This document shows, one piece after another, positions 1 through 7,478 of a DNA stretch of 36,999 bases. This DNA comes from an uncultured Lachnospiraceae bacterium (GTDB lineage: Bacteria; Bacillota; Clostridia; Lachnospirales; Lachnospiraceae), in NCBI GenBank assembly GCA_910585295.1, contig CAJUDE010000031.1:1-36999 (forward strand), written 5' to 3'. The position numbers were made by a program, and so were the translations under genes. Within the stretch, counting starts at the first letter, position 1. Every line of letters begins with the position of its first letter. Below the pieces are notes generated by a model, which saw nothing but the letters and a program-made list of their open reading frames with translations, searched no databases and was not told where the DNA came from.

Positions 1-85
1 ACACGGTATTGTGAAGTGTAGGTACAGTGTACCACATCTGCCCTTAAACTTCAACGCTTTAAAGCGATAATTCTTCCGCTGCCTG

Positions 86-385
86 TTATTCCCCGTTGTC
101 ATCACCCCAATTCTCATCATAAAATCCATATCCCTGTGCGCTGCGCCGAAAAATATCTGTAAGCGTTGCAAGCAAATCCCGCCCGTCTTTTCGGAAATGG
201 GCGTTGACGGTGTATTCCTTGCCGCCGATTTTCTCGGTAAAGCTCATCGGCTCTGGGATGCGGACAAGGGGCGTGACGTTCTGGACAGGCGGCAGAGGGG
301 GATATATCTTATCGGGATTTACCATAGGCGCGTCCTTGTATTCCTCCATAATCTCCTGTATTTCTTTCTCGGACAGCCTGCTCAT
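86..385 (-). CDS. TnpW-like small transposon-encoded protein
   Basis: This 99-residue protein starts inside the end of the relaxase gene (4-nt ATGA overlap), so it is probably translationally coupled to it. The middle and C-terminal part (IGGKEYTVNAHF followed by a short helix ending in DIFRR) resembles the small TnpW-type proteins found beside relaxases in Tn4451-like and other clostridial elements. Those proteins have a KKIGxxTYxVxxHF core but no established biochemical role. The N-terminal half is proline-rich. The match is from memory of the family pattern. Position and overlap support a real gene of the mobile element more firmly than they support the family name. Confidence 0.6.
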   Translation of the reverse strand: MSRLSEKEIQEIMEEYKDAPMVNPDKIYPPLPPVQNVTPLVRIPEPMSFTEKIGGKEYTVNAHFRKDGRDLLATLTDIFRRSAQGYGFYDENWGDDNGE

Positions 386-1746
386 CGCAATGATTCCTCC
401 CTCCTGCGGTCTGTTTTAATTGGCTGTTTCTGCCGATTTAACCGCTGATTTTCAATCGTGTCGTGGATTTGGTTTAAGCAGTCATCAATGTGGGCAGAGC
501 GTTTTTCAATCTCGTCTGCATATTTCAGACGTTTCCTAAACTCTGTTATCTGCTCCGTCACGCCCTGTTTTTCTTCCCGAATTTTTTCTTTTTCGGCTGG
601 TGTGGCACGGCGTACCTTGTTCCGCAAATGCTGTCGGTAGTCAATCAGTTTATTCATTTCGGTCTGGTTTTTCTCCCTGTCGGCGTGTAAGTCGGAGAGG
701 GTTGAGATGTTATGCTTTGACATATACCGTACCTGTGCGGTAATCTCGTCCAGTTTCCGCAATTCTTCTTTCATCAGCGGGCTTGTCGGCTTGTAGTCCG
801 TGCCTTTGGGGAATATCCCTAACTGATAGCACCAGTAGTAATATAACGCTAAAATCCCTGTGGTTTTCTGATGCGGTTTCCATGCGTTTTTATACTGCTC
901 TGGCATATGGGGAGAGTAGGAAATCCTTGCTTTGTAATTTCCATATCGGGAAGCCCCGCCTAAACATGACCGTATGAAATCGGGCCTCAGCCGTTCGTCA
1001 AGGGTGTCTAACCTTGTGAAGTGTTTATACTGCGGCAGCTTCATTTTCCAATGGCTGCCCGAAAAATCAATTTCATATCCCTTGTCGGCAAGGTATTTCA
1101 TCATGTGCTGTAAATCCCTGCTCCCGTTGATTGCCTCCTTTAAATCCTCCCGATAAACATTGTATCTTGTTGGCTTTCCATCCTTTTCATCCAGATAAAG
1201 CGGTCTTGACGGGGCTTTCTTCGGATGCTCTATGACTGACAATCCGTACTCAAAACACAATCGGTCGGACACTTCCCTTAACCGTTTCTGCTCCGATTTT
1301 GAGTAATTATATTTGCTCCCGTCCAAATAGGAAACGGAGTTAAAGCAGAAATGATTGTGCAGATGTCCTTTGTCAAGGTGGGTGGCAACGATTATCTGGT
1401 ATTTATCACCCCACATTTCCCTTGCCAATTTCAATCCGATTTCGTGGCATTGTTCGGGCGTTACCTCGTCTGGCTTGAAGCTCTGGTAGCCGTGCCATGC
1501 GATATACCCACCTGTCTTTTGGTACTGTTCCTTCGTCAAAATCATCTGCTGTAATGCTGTTTCTTTCAGACAGTTGATTGCGGAAACATACTCGCCCTCA
1601 TTTGTTTTTTGAGGGTTCTTCACATAGGAGAACACGTCAAAGAAGTCCTGCATTTCCCGATTCGGCACGGTCTTTTCTGGGTTTTCTATATAGTCAATCA
1701 CGTCTTTTATGCTCCCTTTGACATGCCATAGGCTCGTTACCGCCAT
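382..1746 (-). CDS. Relaxase / mobilization nuclease (MobA/VirD2 type)
   Basis: This 454-residue relaxase would nick the element's oriT and stay covalently attached to the 5' end of the transferred strand. Residues 121-132 contain the metal-binding three-histidine motif in the form HLDKGHLHNH, with H123, H128, H130 and H132. HGYQSF at about 85-90 fits the N-terminal beta-sheet of the Relaxase domain (PF03432). The C-terminal third is charged and predicted helical, as in mobilization proteins. It starts one nucleotide after the MobC-like stop codon and overlaps the downstream TnpW-like gene, forming a tight three-gene unit. No type IV secretion genes are visible, so in this window it looks mobilizable rather than self-conjugative. 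The rest of the element lies to the left or is lost. Confidence 0.88.
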   Translation of the reverse strand: MAVTSLWHVKGSIKDVIDYIENPEKTVPNREMQDFFDVFSYVKNPQKTNEGEYVSAINCLKETALQQMILTKEQYQKTGGYIAWHGYQSFKPDEVTPEQCHEIGLKLAREMWGDKYQIIVATHLDKGHLHNHFCFNSVSYLDGSKYNYSKSEQKRLREVSDRLCFEYGLSVIEHPKKAPSRPLYLDEKDGKPTRYNVYREDLKEAINGSRDLQHMMKYLADKGYEIDFSGSHWKMKLPQYKHFTRLDTLDERLRPDFIRSCLGGASRYGNYKARISYSPHMPEQYKNAWKPHQKTTGILALYYYWCYQLGIFPKGTDYKPTSPLMKEELRKLDEITAQVRYMSKHNISTLSDLHADREKNQTEMNKLIDYRQHLRNKVRRATPAEKEKIREEKQGVTEQITEFRKRLKYADEIEKRSAHIDDCLNQIHDTIENQRLNRQKQPIKTDRRREESLR

Positions 1747-1747
1747 G

Positions 1748-2104
1748 TCATACTGCCCCCTGTTCTGTCAATTCTTCTACGCTAAACCGCTGCGGGAGAG
1801 TTGTTTTCTGTTGCAGTTCTAAGATAAAATCCTCAATCTCCATACAGGTATCAGCGGCGGCAGGGTAATAAGGAACACACTTTTTGAAAGCGTCATGCAC
1901 CTCATAGAGCTTGTTTAACAGCTCCCAAAACTCGGTTTTAGGCTTTGGCTGCGGGGCGTTTCCTTTGCATAACTGGCGCATAAATTCGGCGGAGGACAGA
2001 CCGCAAGCGGTGGCGAACTGCTTTAACTTTTCATGTTCTTCCTCGTTCAGTCGGACGGTAATCGGGACATTCCGCACGTCCTTTTCTGATTTTTCTCTGC
2101 TCAT
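1748..2104 (-). CDS. MobC-like relaxosome accessory protein (ribbon-helix-helix)
   Basis: The chosen start (2104) gives 118 residues and has a GGAGG about 9 nt upstream. The longer frame up to 2161 lacks such a site and begins with a low-complexity basic stretch. Residues NVPITVRLNEEEHEKLKQFA and the following SSAEFMRQ segment form a ribbon-helix-helix DNA-binding fold typical of MobC/BacfC mobilization proteins. These bind oriT and open DNA for the relaxase. The C-terminal half is helical with no obvious enzyme motif. It ends one nucleotide before the relaxase start, which supports a joint relaxosome operon. Confidence 0.78.
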   Translation of the reverse strand: MSREKSEKDVRNVPITVRLNEEEHEKLKQFATACGLSSAEFMRQLCKGNAPQPKPKTEFWELLNKLYEVHDAFKKCVPYYPAAADTCMEIEDFILELQQKTTLPQRFSVEELTEQGAV

Positions 2105-2161
2105 TTTCCTCAATCCTCCAGTCTTATTTTTCTTTCTTCGGGGTAAACAGGGGCTGTCCAC

Positions 2162-2935
2162 TGAGTGAAGTCCACACGCCTTTAGGCTGTGGATTAGATT
2201 GTGGCTGAAACAATCCGATGCTCGCTATCTCTGTGGACAACGCCGCAGAGCATTTTTCTGTGCAGCGACATTCTTAATGCCTGTTTTACCCGCCGAAAAG
2301 AAAATCCTATGTCCCTGCACCTCCGTTCTGGATTTAATTTCTTGACCTTTGGATAAATGAAAAAGCCGCTACACTGCACCACGAATGACAGGAGAGATTT
2401 CTCCTGCTCGGATTCGCAATGCTATGTAACGGCTTTGGGATTCAAAACCATGATTCCATACACCAGCCGAAAACAGAAGTTTATTTTCGGCGGCGGTCAG
2501 CTTTGTCTGCTGGCTGACATTCCATTCTATAATCTATGCGCTTATTTCATTTTCAATCTTTCAATTCTCTCATGGGTATTTCAGAATACCATAGCGGCTG
2601 TACCCATGTCAAGAATTTGGGCAAAATTTTTTAGTATTCCCTGTGGAGAAACTTTTTATACATCCGTTTTTAAAATTGGGCGGGGGAATTTTATCCCTCA
2701 CCCAATAGTCCATAGGAAAGCAAAAAACATTAGATATCTTACATAAATAGCTCCTGTCGTTAAACTGACAATTGGTGCAATCTCTTTTGTGGAATAGCCC
2801 TGCATTTTCATGAAGACATTGAAAAAGTCTTTTTATGTGGAAATCCAACAAAATATATTGTGGTATGAGTTTTGAAGATAAGAAAAATATTGTAGTGAAT
2901 TTTTACGTTTATCTACTTTTTCAGTGACCTCATTT
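2162..2935. other. Hairpin-rich non-coding region upstream of mobC; possible oriT
   Basis: I see no convincing gene in this 774-bp stretch; the short open frames lack ribosome sites and family features. It contains several inverted repeats. The first is TCCACA-c-GCC/GGC-TGTGGA at 2171-2193, only about 70 bp upstream of the MobC-like start. A composite structure around 2365-2436 has CAGGAGA/TCTCCTG at its core (2389-2406) inside CGAAT/ATTCG and AAGCCG/CGGCTT arms. Others are GCCGAAAA/TTTTCGGC (2466-2491) and GTCAGC/GCTGAC (2496-2518). Relaxase operons usually have their oriT immediately upstream of mobC, so one of these is a reasonable oriT candidate, but no nick-site consensus was recognised. 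Confidence 0.4.
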
Positions 2936-3427
2936 TCAGCAGGAGAATGAACAGGGATGCTTGTCCACTGTAAGCAACGTCTGATACGGTGTTTCATCCT
3001 CAATCTCATCTAGTAAATCCGCAACAGTATTCCATTCTGCTTGCTGTTTGGTGTCTGTCATTCCTTTGAGGTATTTTCTGAAGTTGTTTGTCCATTGCTA
3101 AAACCGCCTGTTGGAATTAAAGGCAGCTCTGTCATCTATGCGGATTTGCTCAATGGAAACTTCATCAACACCACACCCTTGCAGCACCTTTTCCCCAGCT
3201 TCTTTCCTGGTACGCCATTTCCTGTTCCCACTGATGCCGAAAGAATTGATAGAACTGCCATAGATTTCAGAAGTTTGTTCTACAATCAATCAAACATCTT
3301 CATCAGGTTGTGTGAAAATTTCTTGAATAGTAGCGTCAAATGACTTTTTAGAGTATCTTGAGGATTGACAAATTGCTATTACACTGATAACAATAACTGC
3401 CAAAATCACTGCAACACCTATTATCAT
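2936..3427 (-). pseudogene. Decayed membrane-anchored protein gene with two in-frame stops
   Basis: Reading the minus strand from the ATG at 3427, one frame runs 164 codons to a stop at 2936-2938. It is interrupted by TGA at 3290-3292 (codon 46) and TAG at 3098-3100 (codon 110). The three pieces read as one protein. The first is an N-terminal hydrophobic anchor (MIIGVAVILAVIVISVIAI). The second is a soluble segment with GISGNRKWRTRKEAGEKVL. The third is a helical tail with YLKGMTDTKQQAEW. Because the frame is maintained across both stops, point-mutational decay is more likely than chance. I recognise no specific family. It lies between the mobilizable element and the PadR genes and is probably a relic. 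Confidence 0.55.
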
Positions 3428-3718
3428 TATTTTTTCTTTTTCATACTGTATCTCATCGTAACCTGATGTTTCTTAAACCCTAATCTTGCTAACGGCAGCA
3501 TAATCACTGTTAAAAAGTATAACAAGATAGCCCTTACGGTGAGCATGTTCAAAACCAAACTGCCAAATTGATTTACAGTGGAATATGGTGGTATATTGTA
3601 TCTAGCAGTGGGCAAGAGTATGTTTTTTGATGATGAAGGACTTAAAAGAAAAGGACGCATTTATGGCTTTGGAATTATAGAACTTTGGGAAAATTGTATA
3701 CTGAACAATATTATAAAA
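3428..3718. other. No supported gene
   Basis: This roughly 290-bp stretch has no open frame with a ribosome site. A plus-strand frame from about 3592 to 3735 (GRIYGFGIIELWENC and surrounding residues) reads like a protein fragment without a start. It could be the tail of a lost gene, but I cannot support more than that. Confidence 0.3.
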
Positions 3719-3773
3719 AATGCAATACATCTATGATAAAGGTATTGCATTTTGATGTATTATTGCTTATAAT
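3719..3773 (+). promoter_or_regulatory. PadR-operon promoter overlapped by a perfect inverted repeat
   Basis: TTGCAT at 3745-3750 and TATAAT at 3768-3773 are separated by exactly 17 bp, about 50 bp before the padR start. A perfect 10-bp inverted repeat, AATGCAATAC at 3719-3728 and GTATTGCATT at 3742-3751, covers the -35 box. PadR regulators commonly repress their own operon through palindromes at the promoter, so this is a candidate autoregulatory operator. The repeat could alternatively be a weak terminator for whatever lay upstream. Confidence 0.6.
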
Positions 3774-3820
3774 AAGATATCGGATTTGAGTTGAAAATCT
3801 TAACTAGGAAGGAAATGAAA

Positions 3821-4195
3821 GTGGGTGCAAGTCTAAAGAAAGGCAAACAGAATATTGAGATGATTCTTTTGAGTATACTGATGGATGGCGATTATTATGG
3901 CTATCAGCTTACACAATTGATTAACGGATATTCAAAGAATTTAATTGAAATACCAGAAAGTTCCCTATATCCAGCACTTTATCGCTTGTTGGAAAAGGGA
4001 TATGTAAGTGATAAAAAAGTAAAGATAAAGATTAGACAGCAAAGGATTTATTACCATATCGAATCGGCGGGCTATGAATATTATCAAACTTTACTGGATG
4101 AGTACAATCGGCTTAATAATGGAATACTTAATATTTTGAATAGAACTGAAATAGTAGAAGCTGATAATCTTGGTGAATTGAAAGGAGACTCATGA
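3821..4195 (+). CDS. PadR-family transcriptional regulator
   Basis: The protein is a short PadR-type winged-helix regulator. LKKGKQNIEMILLSIL, GYQLTQLI, ESSLYPALYRLLEKGYV and the QQRIYYHIESAGYEYY wing are the usual PadR landmarks in order. I chose the GTG at 3821, giving about 124 residues, because AGGAAGG lies 8-10 nt upstream. An ATG at 3815 is too close to that site, and the upstream ATG at 3791 has none. The stop overlaps the next ATG by 4 nt. PadR genes of this layout typically control a membrane-protein partner gene. Ligand and target are not visible, apart from the inverted repeat at its promoter. Confidence 0.82.
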   Translation: MGASLKKGKQNIEMILLSILMDGDYYGYQLTQLINGYSKNLIEIPESSLYPALYRLLEKGYVSDKKVKIKIRQQRIYYHIESAGYEYYQTLLDEYNRLNNGILNILNRTEIVEADNLGELKGDS

Positions 4196-4572
4196 ACGCA
4201 ACAAAAAAATATTTGAGAAATGTACGTTCTTCGTTTCCGGTGTTTCGTAAGAATGAACGGCAATTTTTTGATGAATTTAAGTTGACCGTTGATGAGTATA
4301 AAGCACTTTATCCTGAGTGCAGCATGGATGATTTGAATAAGAAATTTGGGACACCGAAAGAGATAGTTATAGACTATTTTAACAATATGGATTCGGAAAA
4401 ATATCTTTCAACAATGCGTAAATCATTATACATAAAAATAAGCATAGTAACAACACTTGTTTTATTTATTATTTTTTTCTTTTTACAAACATATTTATTG
4501 TTTCAAGCACGAAATAATTTTGAAAAAAGTATGATAAAAACTGAAGAAATTACAATAATTCAAAATGAATAG
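4192..4572 (+). CDS. DUF6120/HAAS-like membrane protein co-transcribed with PadR
   Basis: This 126-residue protein is translationally coupled to padR (ATGA overlap). Residues 1-80 are soluble and helical, with the pattern KKYLRNVRSSFP, EFKLTVDEY and KKFGTPKEIVIDYF. That is the HAAS-type signature seen in DUF1700 and DUF6120 proteins encoded next to PadR regulators. Residues 82-103 form a single transmembrane helix, followed by a short charged tail. The role of these partners is unknown; they are thought to relay or buffer the PadR signal at the membrane. The next gene begins about 10 nt downstream, which suggests a three-gene operon. Confidence 0.68.
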   Translation: MNATKKYLRNVRSSFPVFRKNERQFFDEFKLTVDEYKALYPECSMDDLNKKFGTPKEIVIDYFNNMDSEKYLSTMRKSLYIKISIVTTLVLFIIFFFLQTYLLFQARNNFEKSMIKTEEITIIQNE

Positions 4573-4581
4573 GAGAACAAA

Positions 4582-5069
4582 ATGAAAATGAGTAAAAAAA
4601 TTTTAAAGCATTTCTTTTTACACTGATGTTGTTAATGGTAATTTGTATTCCAGTACAGGCAGCAGAAGTTTCTACCCCCCACATAACCGTTGATAAGAGT
4701 ATTGAGCAGCTTGAGAATGGTGACTATATTGAAACTACAATTTATGTTGATGCAATTACTAAAAGAGCAGCTTCATCTACTAGTGGAAGAAAAATGGTTG
4801 AATATAAAAATGCCGCAGGGAAAACTATGTGGACAGTTACTGTGAAGGGATCATTTACTTATACTGGAAAGAGTTCAAAATGCACTTCTGCAAGTGGTTC
4901 TGCATCTTCATTGTCTTCAAATTGGAAGGTTGGTGCGGTCAATGCGAGTAAAAGCGGCAATAAAGCCATAGCAAAAGTTACAGCTACTCAGTATATGGGC
5001 TGGAAAGCTGTTGGTTCTGCAACTAAATCTGTAATGTTGACCTGCAATTCGAAAGGTGTGCTTTCATGA
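4582..5069 (+). pseudogene. Secreted protein with homopolymer frameshift in the signal peptide
   Basis: An ATG at 4582 follows AGGAG and reads MKMSKKIL before stopping at codon 15. The downstream frame (open from before 4626) continues with LMLLMVICIPVQA, which is plainly the rest of a signal peptide. The break is at a run of seven A (4594-4600). One extra A would join the two into a standard signal peptide cleaved near VQA-AE. The mature part (about 135 residues) is Ser/Lys/Thr-rich, contains KGSFTYTGKSSKCTS and ends in LTCNSKGVLS. Its C-terminal domain resembles that of the next gene (start 5487). This may be a true pseudogene, a phase-variable gene or an assembly error. Internal starts at 4626 would lack an N-region and a ribosome site. 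Confidence 0.7.
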
Positions 5070-5113
5070 GTATATAATGTTTGACAGAATAGTGACTTAA
5101 AATGTACAAATAG

Positions 5114-5159
5114 ACTGTTATAGAGGTGATTCATTGATCATTTCTGTAACAGTTTTTTT
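5114..5159 (+). terminator. Rho-independent terminator of the PadR operon
   Basis: A long imperfect stem (ACTGTTATAGA with a TGAT extension, pairing with ATCA and TTCTGTAACAGT) has a short loop and is followed by seven T residues. It sits about 45 bp after the stop of the frameshifted secreted-protein gene. Confidence 0.8.
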
Positions 5160-5203
5160 ATACTATTTTTTTAAAGCCCTACATGGGCTCTCACAGTAAT
5201 ATT

Positions 5204-5361
5204 TAGGTAAACGGTAGATACCTTTTACCTATTATTCTAAGAAAAGTGTTATATCTGTTTATTTTTATGAAATAGAATGTTGGATACTTTTTGTCCAAAT
5301 ACCTCTATTATAAAAATAGTTGTTGACAGGTATAATAATTAATGGTAGTATATTATAAAAT
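5204..5361 (+). promoter_or_regulatory. Promoter and upstream inverted repeat for the secreted-protein gene
   Basis: TTGACA at 5333-5338 is followed after 17 bp by TAGTAT (5356-5361), giving a good vegetative promoter about 125 bp before the start at 5487. A perfect 8-bp inverted repeat, TAGGTAAA at 5204-5211 and TTTACCTA at 5224-5231, lies about 100 bp upstream of the -35 box and could bind a regulator. Apart from these signals, the roughly 330-bp intergenic stretch (5160-5486) holds no gene that I can support. Confidence 0.5.
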
Positions 5362-5486
5362 AATTTGTCGGCAAATATTAATGTTTATTTCAAAATTAAG
5401 TAAAATGAACTAGAGAGGATGGTGAAATATACTCCAAAAAGATGTATCGCCAACTATCAACCAAACAATTTTTAGGAGGGACATTA

Positions 5487-6290
5487 ATGAAATTAAAATT
5501 ATTAAAAGGCTTAGCATTAGCATTAGCACTTACACTTATGGGGACTGCGGCAGTCCCTGTTAATGCAGCAAATACCAATGGCAATGGGATTGATGAAGAA
5601 ATGCTAGACGGTGAAATGGACATGGATGAAGACTGCGGCAGTTTAGAATTAGACGCCGACCTGGCAGATATTGATAATGAGTTTGAAGGTTTAGAAGGGG
5701 CATTGGAAGGATTTAATGTGGAAGGATTTACAGAATTGTTTTCCGAAGCATTAACTTCGGAGAGCGATCTTGTAAATACTGTTTATGGAGACTATTCGTT
5801 GCAAACAGGCTCTGATAATGATGGGGCTATTACTGAGGTAAATACTGAGGAAATCTCTAATCAATCAGAAATGGACGAGATGCTGAAAAATATGGACGAA
5901 GTGGGATCATATTCAGAAGATTTGGGAAACGGCTTGGTTATGGAAGTTACTGAATATGTGAAAGAGCATCCATCTTTGAGCCGAGCAAATGTAAACAAGG
6001 TTGAATATACTTTATCCTACAAGTTTAAAAGTGGTAATACTGTCCATATTCAATATATTCTACGTGGACTTTTTAAGTACAACGGTAGCACAAGCCGTTG
6101 TATAAATGTAAATAATTATTACCACAGAAGCACCAATACCTATAGAGTGAGTTATTCCGCACAAAAATCAGGAAATAGCGCCTATGGAGTGTGTATACTT
6201 AGAAACGCAAAAACTGGTAAAGTTGCATCACATAAGAATTTCAAATTGTGGGTAACGGCAAGTGGTAAGGTATACAAAAAAGTATATTAG
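5487..6290 (+). CDS. Secreted acidic protein of unknown function
   Basis: The start at 5487 is preceded by AGGAGG at ideal spacing; the 15 codons upstream in the same frame have none. Residues 1-28 are a classic signal peptide (MKLKLLKGLALALALTLMG, cleaved near VNA-AN). Residues 30-150 are strongly acidic (D/E-rich with MDMDEDCG). The last 80 residues (RGLFKYNGSTSRC, KSGNSAYG, then VTASGKVYKK) form a probable beta-domain resembling the C-terminus of the preceding secreted protein. The two genes therefore look like divergent paralogues separated by a terminator and a separate promoter. I do not know the function. No cell-wall anchor is present, so the product should be released or bound by charge. 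Confidence 0.75.
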   Translation: MKLKLLKGLALALALTLMGTAAVPVNAANTNGNGIDEEMLDGEMDMDEDCGSLELDADLADIDNEFEGLEGALEGFNVEGFTELFSEALTSESDLVNTVYGDYSLQTGSDNDGAITEVNTEEISNQSEMDEMLKNMDEVGSYSEDLGNGLVMEVTEYVKEHPSLSRANVNKVEYTLSYKFKSGNTVHIQYILRGLFKYNGSTSRCINVNNYYHRSTNTYRVSYSAQKSGNSAYGVCILRNAKTGKVASHKNFKLWVTASGKVYKKVY

Positions 6291-6306
6291 GAGAAAACAT
6301 TCATTT

Positions 6307-6334
6307 AAGACCTCGTAGCAATACGGGGTCTTTT
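6307..6334 (+). terminator. Rho-independent terminator
   Basis: The stem AAGACC-t-CGTA pairs with TACG-g-GGTCTT around a 4-nt loop and is followed by TT. It lies 16 bp after the stop of the secreted acidic protein gene. Confidence 0.8.
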
Positions 6335-6625
6335 ACCTTATATGCAAAGGAATTTGCATTCAGATTGCCATAGAGGGTGTAATTAATTTTGTGTCTTTGA
6401 AATTCTATTTTCCTTAGGATTTTCAACATAGGATATTGCCAGAATTTCCAGTATTTACAAGGCTTCGTGGGGTTTTCTGCCCACACCCGACCTCTGGAAT
6501 AAGTCTAAAAGTCATAGATACAAAAATAAGAACACTACCTTGCCATATCTTCCAATATAAGATATTCACTCCACATATTTGTGTCTGCTGTCTTAAACAT
6601 AATTTTTGAGTTTTCTCCTTATCTG
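6335..6625. other. No supported gene
   Basis: About 290 bp of AT-rich sequence without an open frame having both a start and a ribosome site. Nothing else was recognised here. Confidence 0.4.
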
Positions 6626-6736
6626 GTTTCATCCTTAATCCAGATTGGTATACTCGTTGTCGCCCTTGCGAATTTGTTTTATCAGATTTTCAAGGGAAAA
6701 AAGAAATAGCCGCCACTACTACCAATAGTGACGGCT
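6626..6736 (+). pseudogene. Remnant of a holin-like small toxin with its 3' hairpin
   Basis: The frame ending at TAG 6707-6709 reads IQIGILVVALANLFYQ followed by IFKGKKK. This is the typical C-terminal half of the roughly 30-residue putative holin-like toxins of Firmicutes: one transmembrane helix and a Lys-rich tail. Upstream in this frame there is no Met at the expected distance and no Shine-Dalgarno site, so the N-terminus appears lost. The stop is followed directly by an 11-bp imperfect hairpin (6708-6736, AGCCG-CACTA arms), as is common in type I toxin-antitoxin loci. An antisense RNA could be encoded on the other strand, but none can be shown. Confidence 0.45.
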
Positions 6737-6879
6737 TGCCTCTTATGAGGTAAAAAATCATCCATTTGTGGTAGAGCCGCTTCTATGGCTTTTCCCTTTT
6801 TCTACGTCTAATATAGCATATCTGGGAGCAGGAAGCAAGAAGTTTTTGTTTTTCATTCCCTCTTTAATTGGCAGATTCT

Positions 6880-6980
6880 TTAAAATGGCACACCGTCAAT
6901 AGATTTATCATACCAATCTAATTGCTTTTTTATCCACATTTGGTATAAATCATCGTCAATAGTTCTTTCACAATGTCAAC
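6880..6980 (-). pseudogene. Possible C-terminal gene fragment
   Basis: On the minus strand a frame ends at 6880 with the residues DDDLYQMWIKKQLDWYDKSI followed by DGVPF and a stop. The composition looks protein-like, but no start or ribosome site is visible and I do not recognise the family. It borders the repeat-rich region and may be a relic of a deleted gene. Confidence 0.25.
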
Positions 6981-7056
6981 TAAGTTCGTGAAATACCGCA
7001 CTAAGTTGCCAGGTATGTGTTTTCACTAAGCTCGTGAAACACCTCGCTAAGTGTTC
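6975..7056. repeat. Two degenerate copies of a roughly 30-bp repeat before the 72-bp array
   Basis: ACTAAGTTCGTGAAATACC at about 6979 and ACTAAGCTCGTGAAACACC at about 7025 are each followed by CGCTAAGT-like or CGCACTAAGT-like sequence. They are similar but not identical. The second contains a TTTCAC/GTGAAA hairpin. They lie directly upstream of the 72-bp tandem array. Confidence 0.5.
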
Positions 7057-7317
7057 ACATTATACCATAATCGTTTCGCGATATGGTATGGTTGCCTATG
7101 CGCACTTCGGCGCGTATAATGTCTGTCGACATTATACCATAATCGCTTCGCGATATGGTATGGTTACCTATGCGCACTTCGGCGCGTATAATGTCTGTCG
7201 ACATTATACCATAATCGCTTCGCGATATGGTATGGTTGCCTATGCGCACTTCGGCGCGTATAATGTCTGTCGACATTATACCATAATCGCTTCGCGATAT
7301 GGTATGGTTGCCTATGC
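7057..7317. repeat. 72-bp tandem repeat array, 3.6 units, each with a three-arm fold
   Basis: Unit starts fall at 7057, 7129, 7201 and 7273, exactly 72 bp apart; the last unit breaks off at 7317. Units are nearly identical: unit 1 has one T change in the ATCGC loop region and unit 2 has GGTTACC instead of GGTTGCC. Within a unit, GACATTATAC pairs with GTATAATGTC about 58 bp later. These arms enclose two further hairpins, ACCAT-a-ATCGC/GCGAT-ATGGT and GCGC-acttcg-GCGC. Open frames on both strands across the array exist only because 72 is a multiple of three, so I do not call them genes. The array ends about 115 bp before the ylxM promoter. Confidence 0.93.
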
Positions 7318-7433
7318 AGTAATTACACGCAATCAGACAACAAAAGACGAAACGAACAAAGTGGATAAAACATTGAATTTACAACAGGACGATATGAGAT
7401 AAATACAAACGTACATTCGTAAAGAAAAAATAC

Positions 7434-7462
7434 TTGACACCAATACTCATTTATAGTATGAT
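7434..7462 (+). promoter_or_regulatory. Promoter of the ylxM-ffh operon
   Basis: TTGACA at 7434-7439 and TATGAT at 7457-7462 are separated by 17 bp. The hexamers overlap an apparent upstream extension of the ylxM frame, which is a further reason to place the ylxM start at 7479. Confidence 0.8.
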
Positions 7463-7478
7463 GTCCAAGGTGATAGGA

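Noticed and set aside
2357..2746. 129-codon plus-strand frame in the region upstream of mobC
   Set aside because: It crosses several perfect hairpins, has no ribosome site, and its composition is not protein-like.
3427..3660. 77-codon minus-strand frame upstream of the decayed membrane protein
   Set aside because: There is no ribosome site and no recognisable domain; it is likely chance in AT-rich DNA.
7057..7317. CRISPR array
   Set aside because: The units are contiguous 72-bp copies with no variable spacers, and no cas genes are present.
7034..7402. Open frames on both strands across the 72-bp array, reading as repeated peptides
   Set aside because: The unit length is a multiple of three, so any frame without a stop in one unit stays open. 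There is no ribosome site or protein-like composition, and hairpins explain the sequence.
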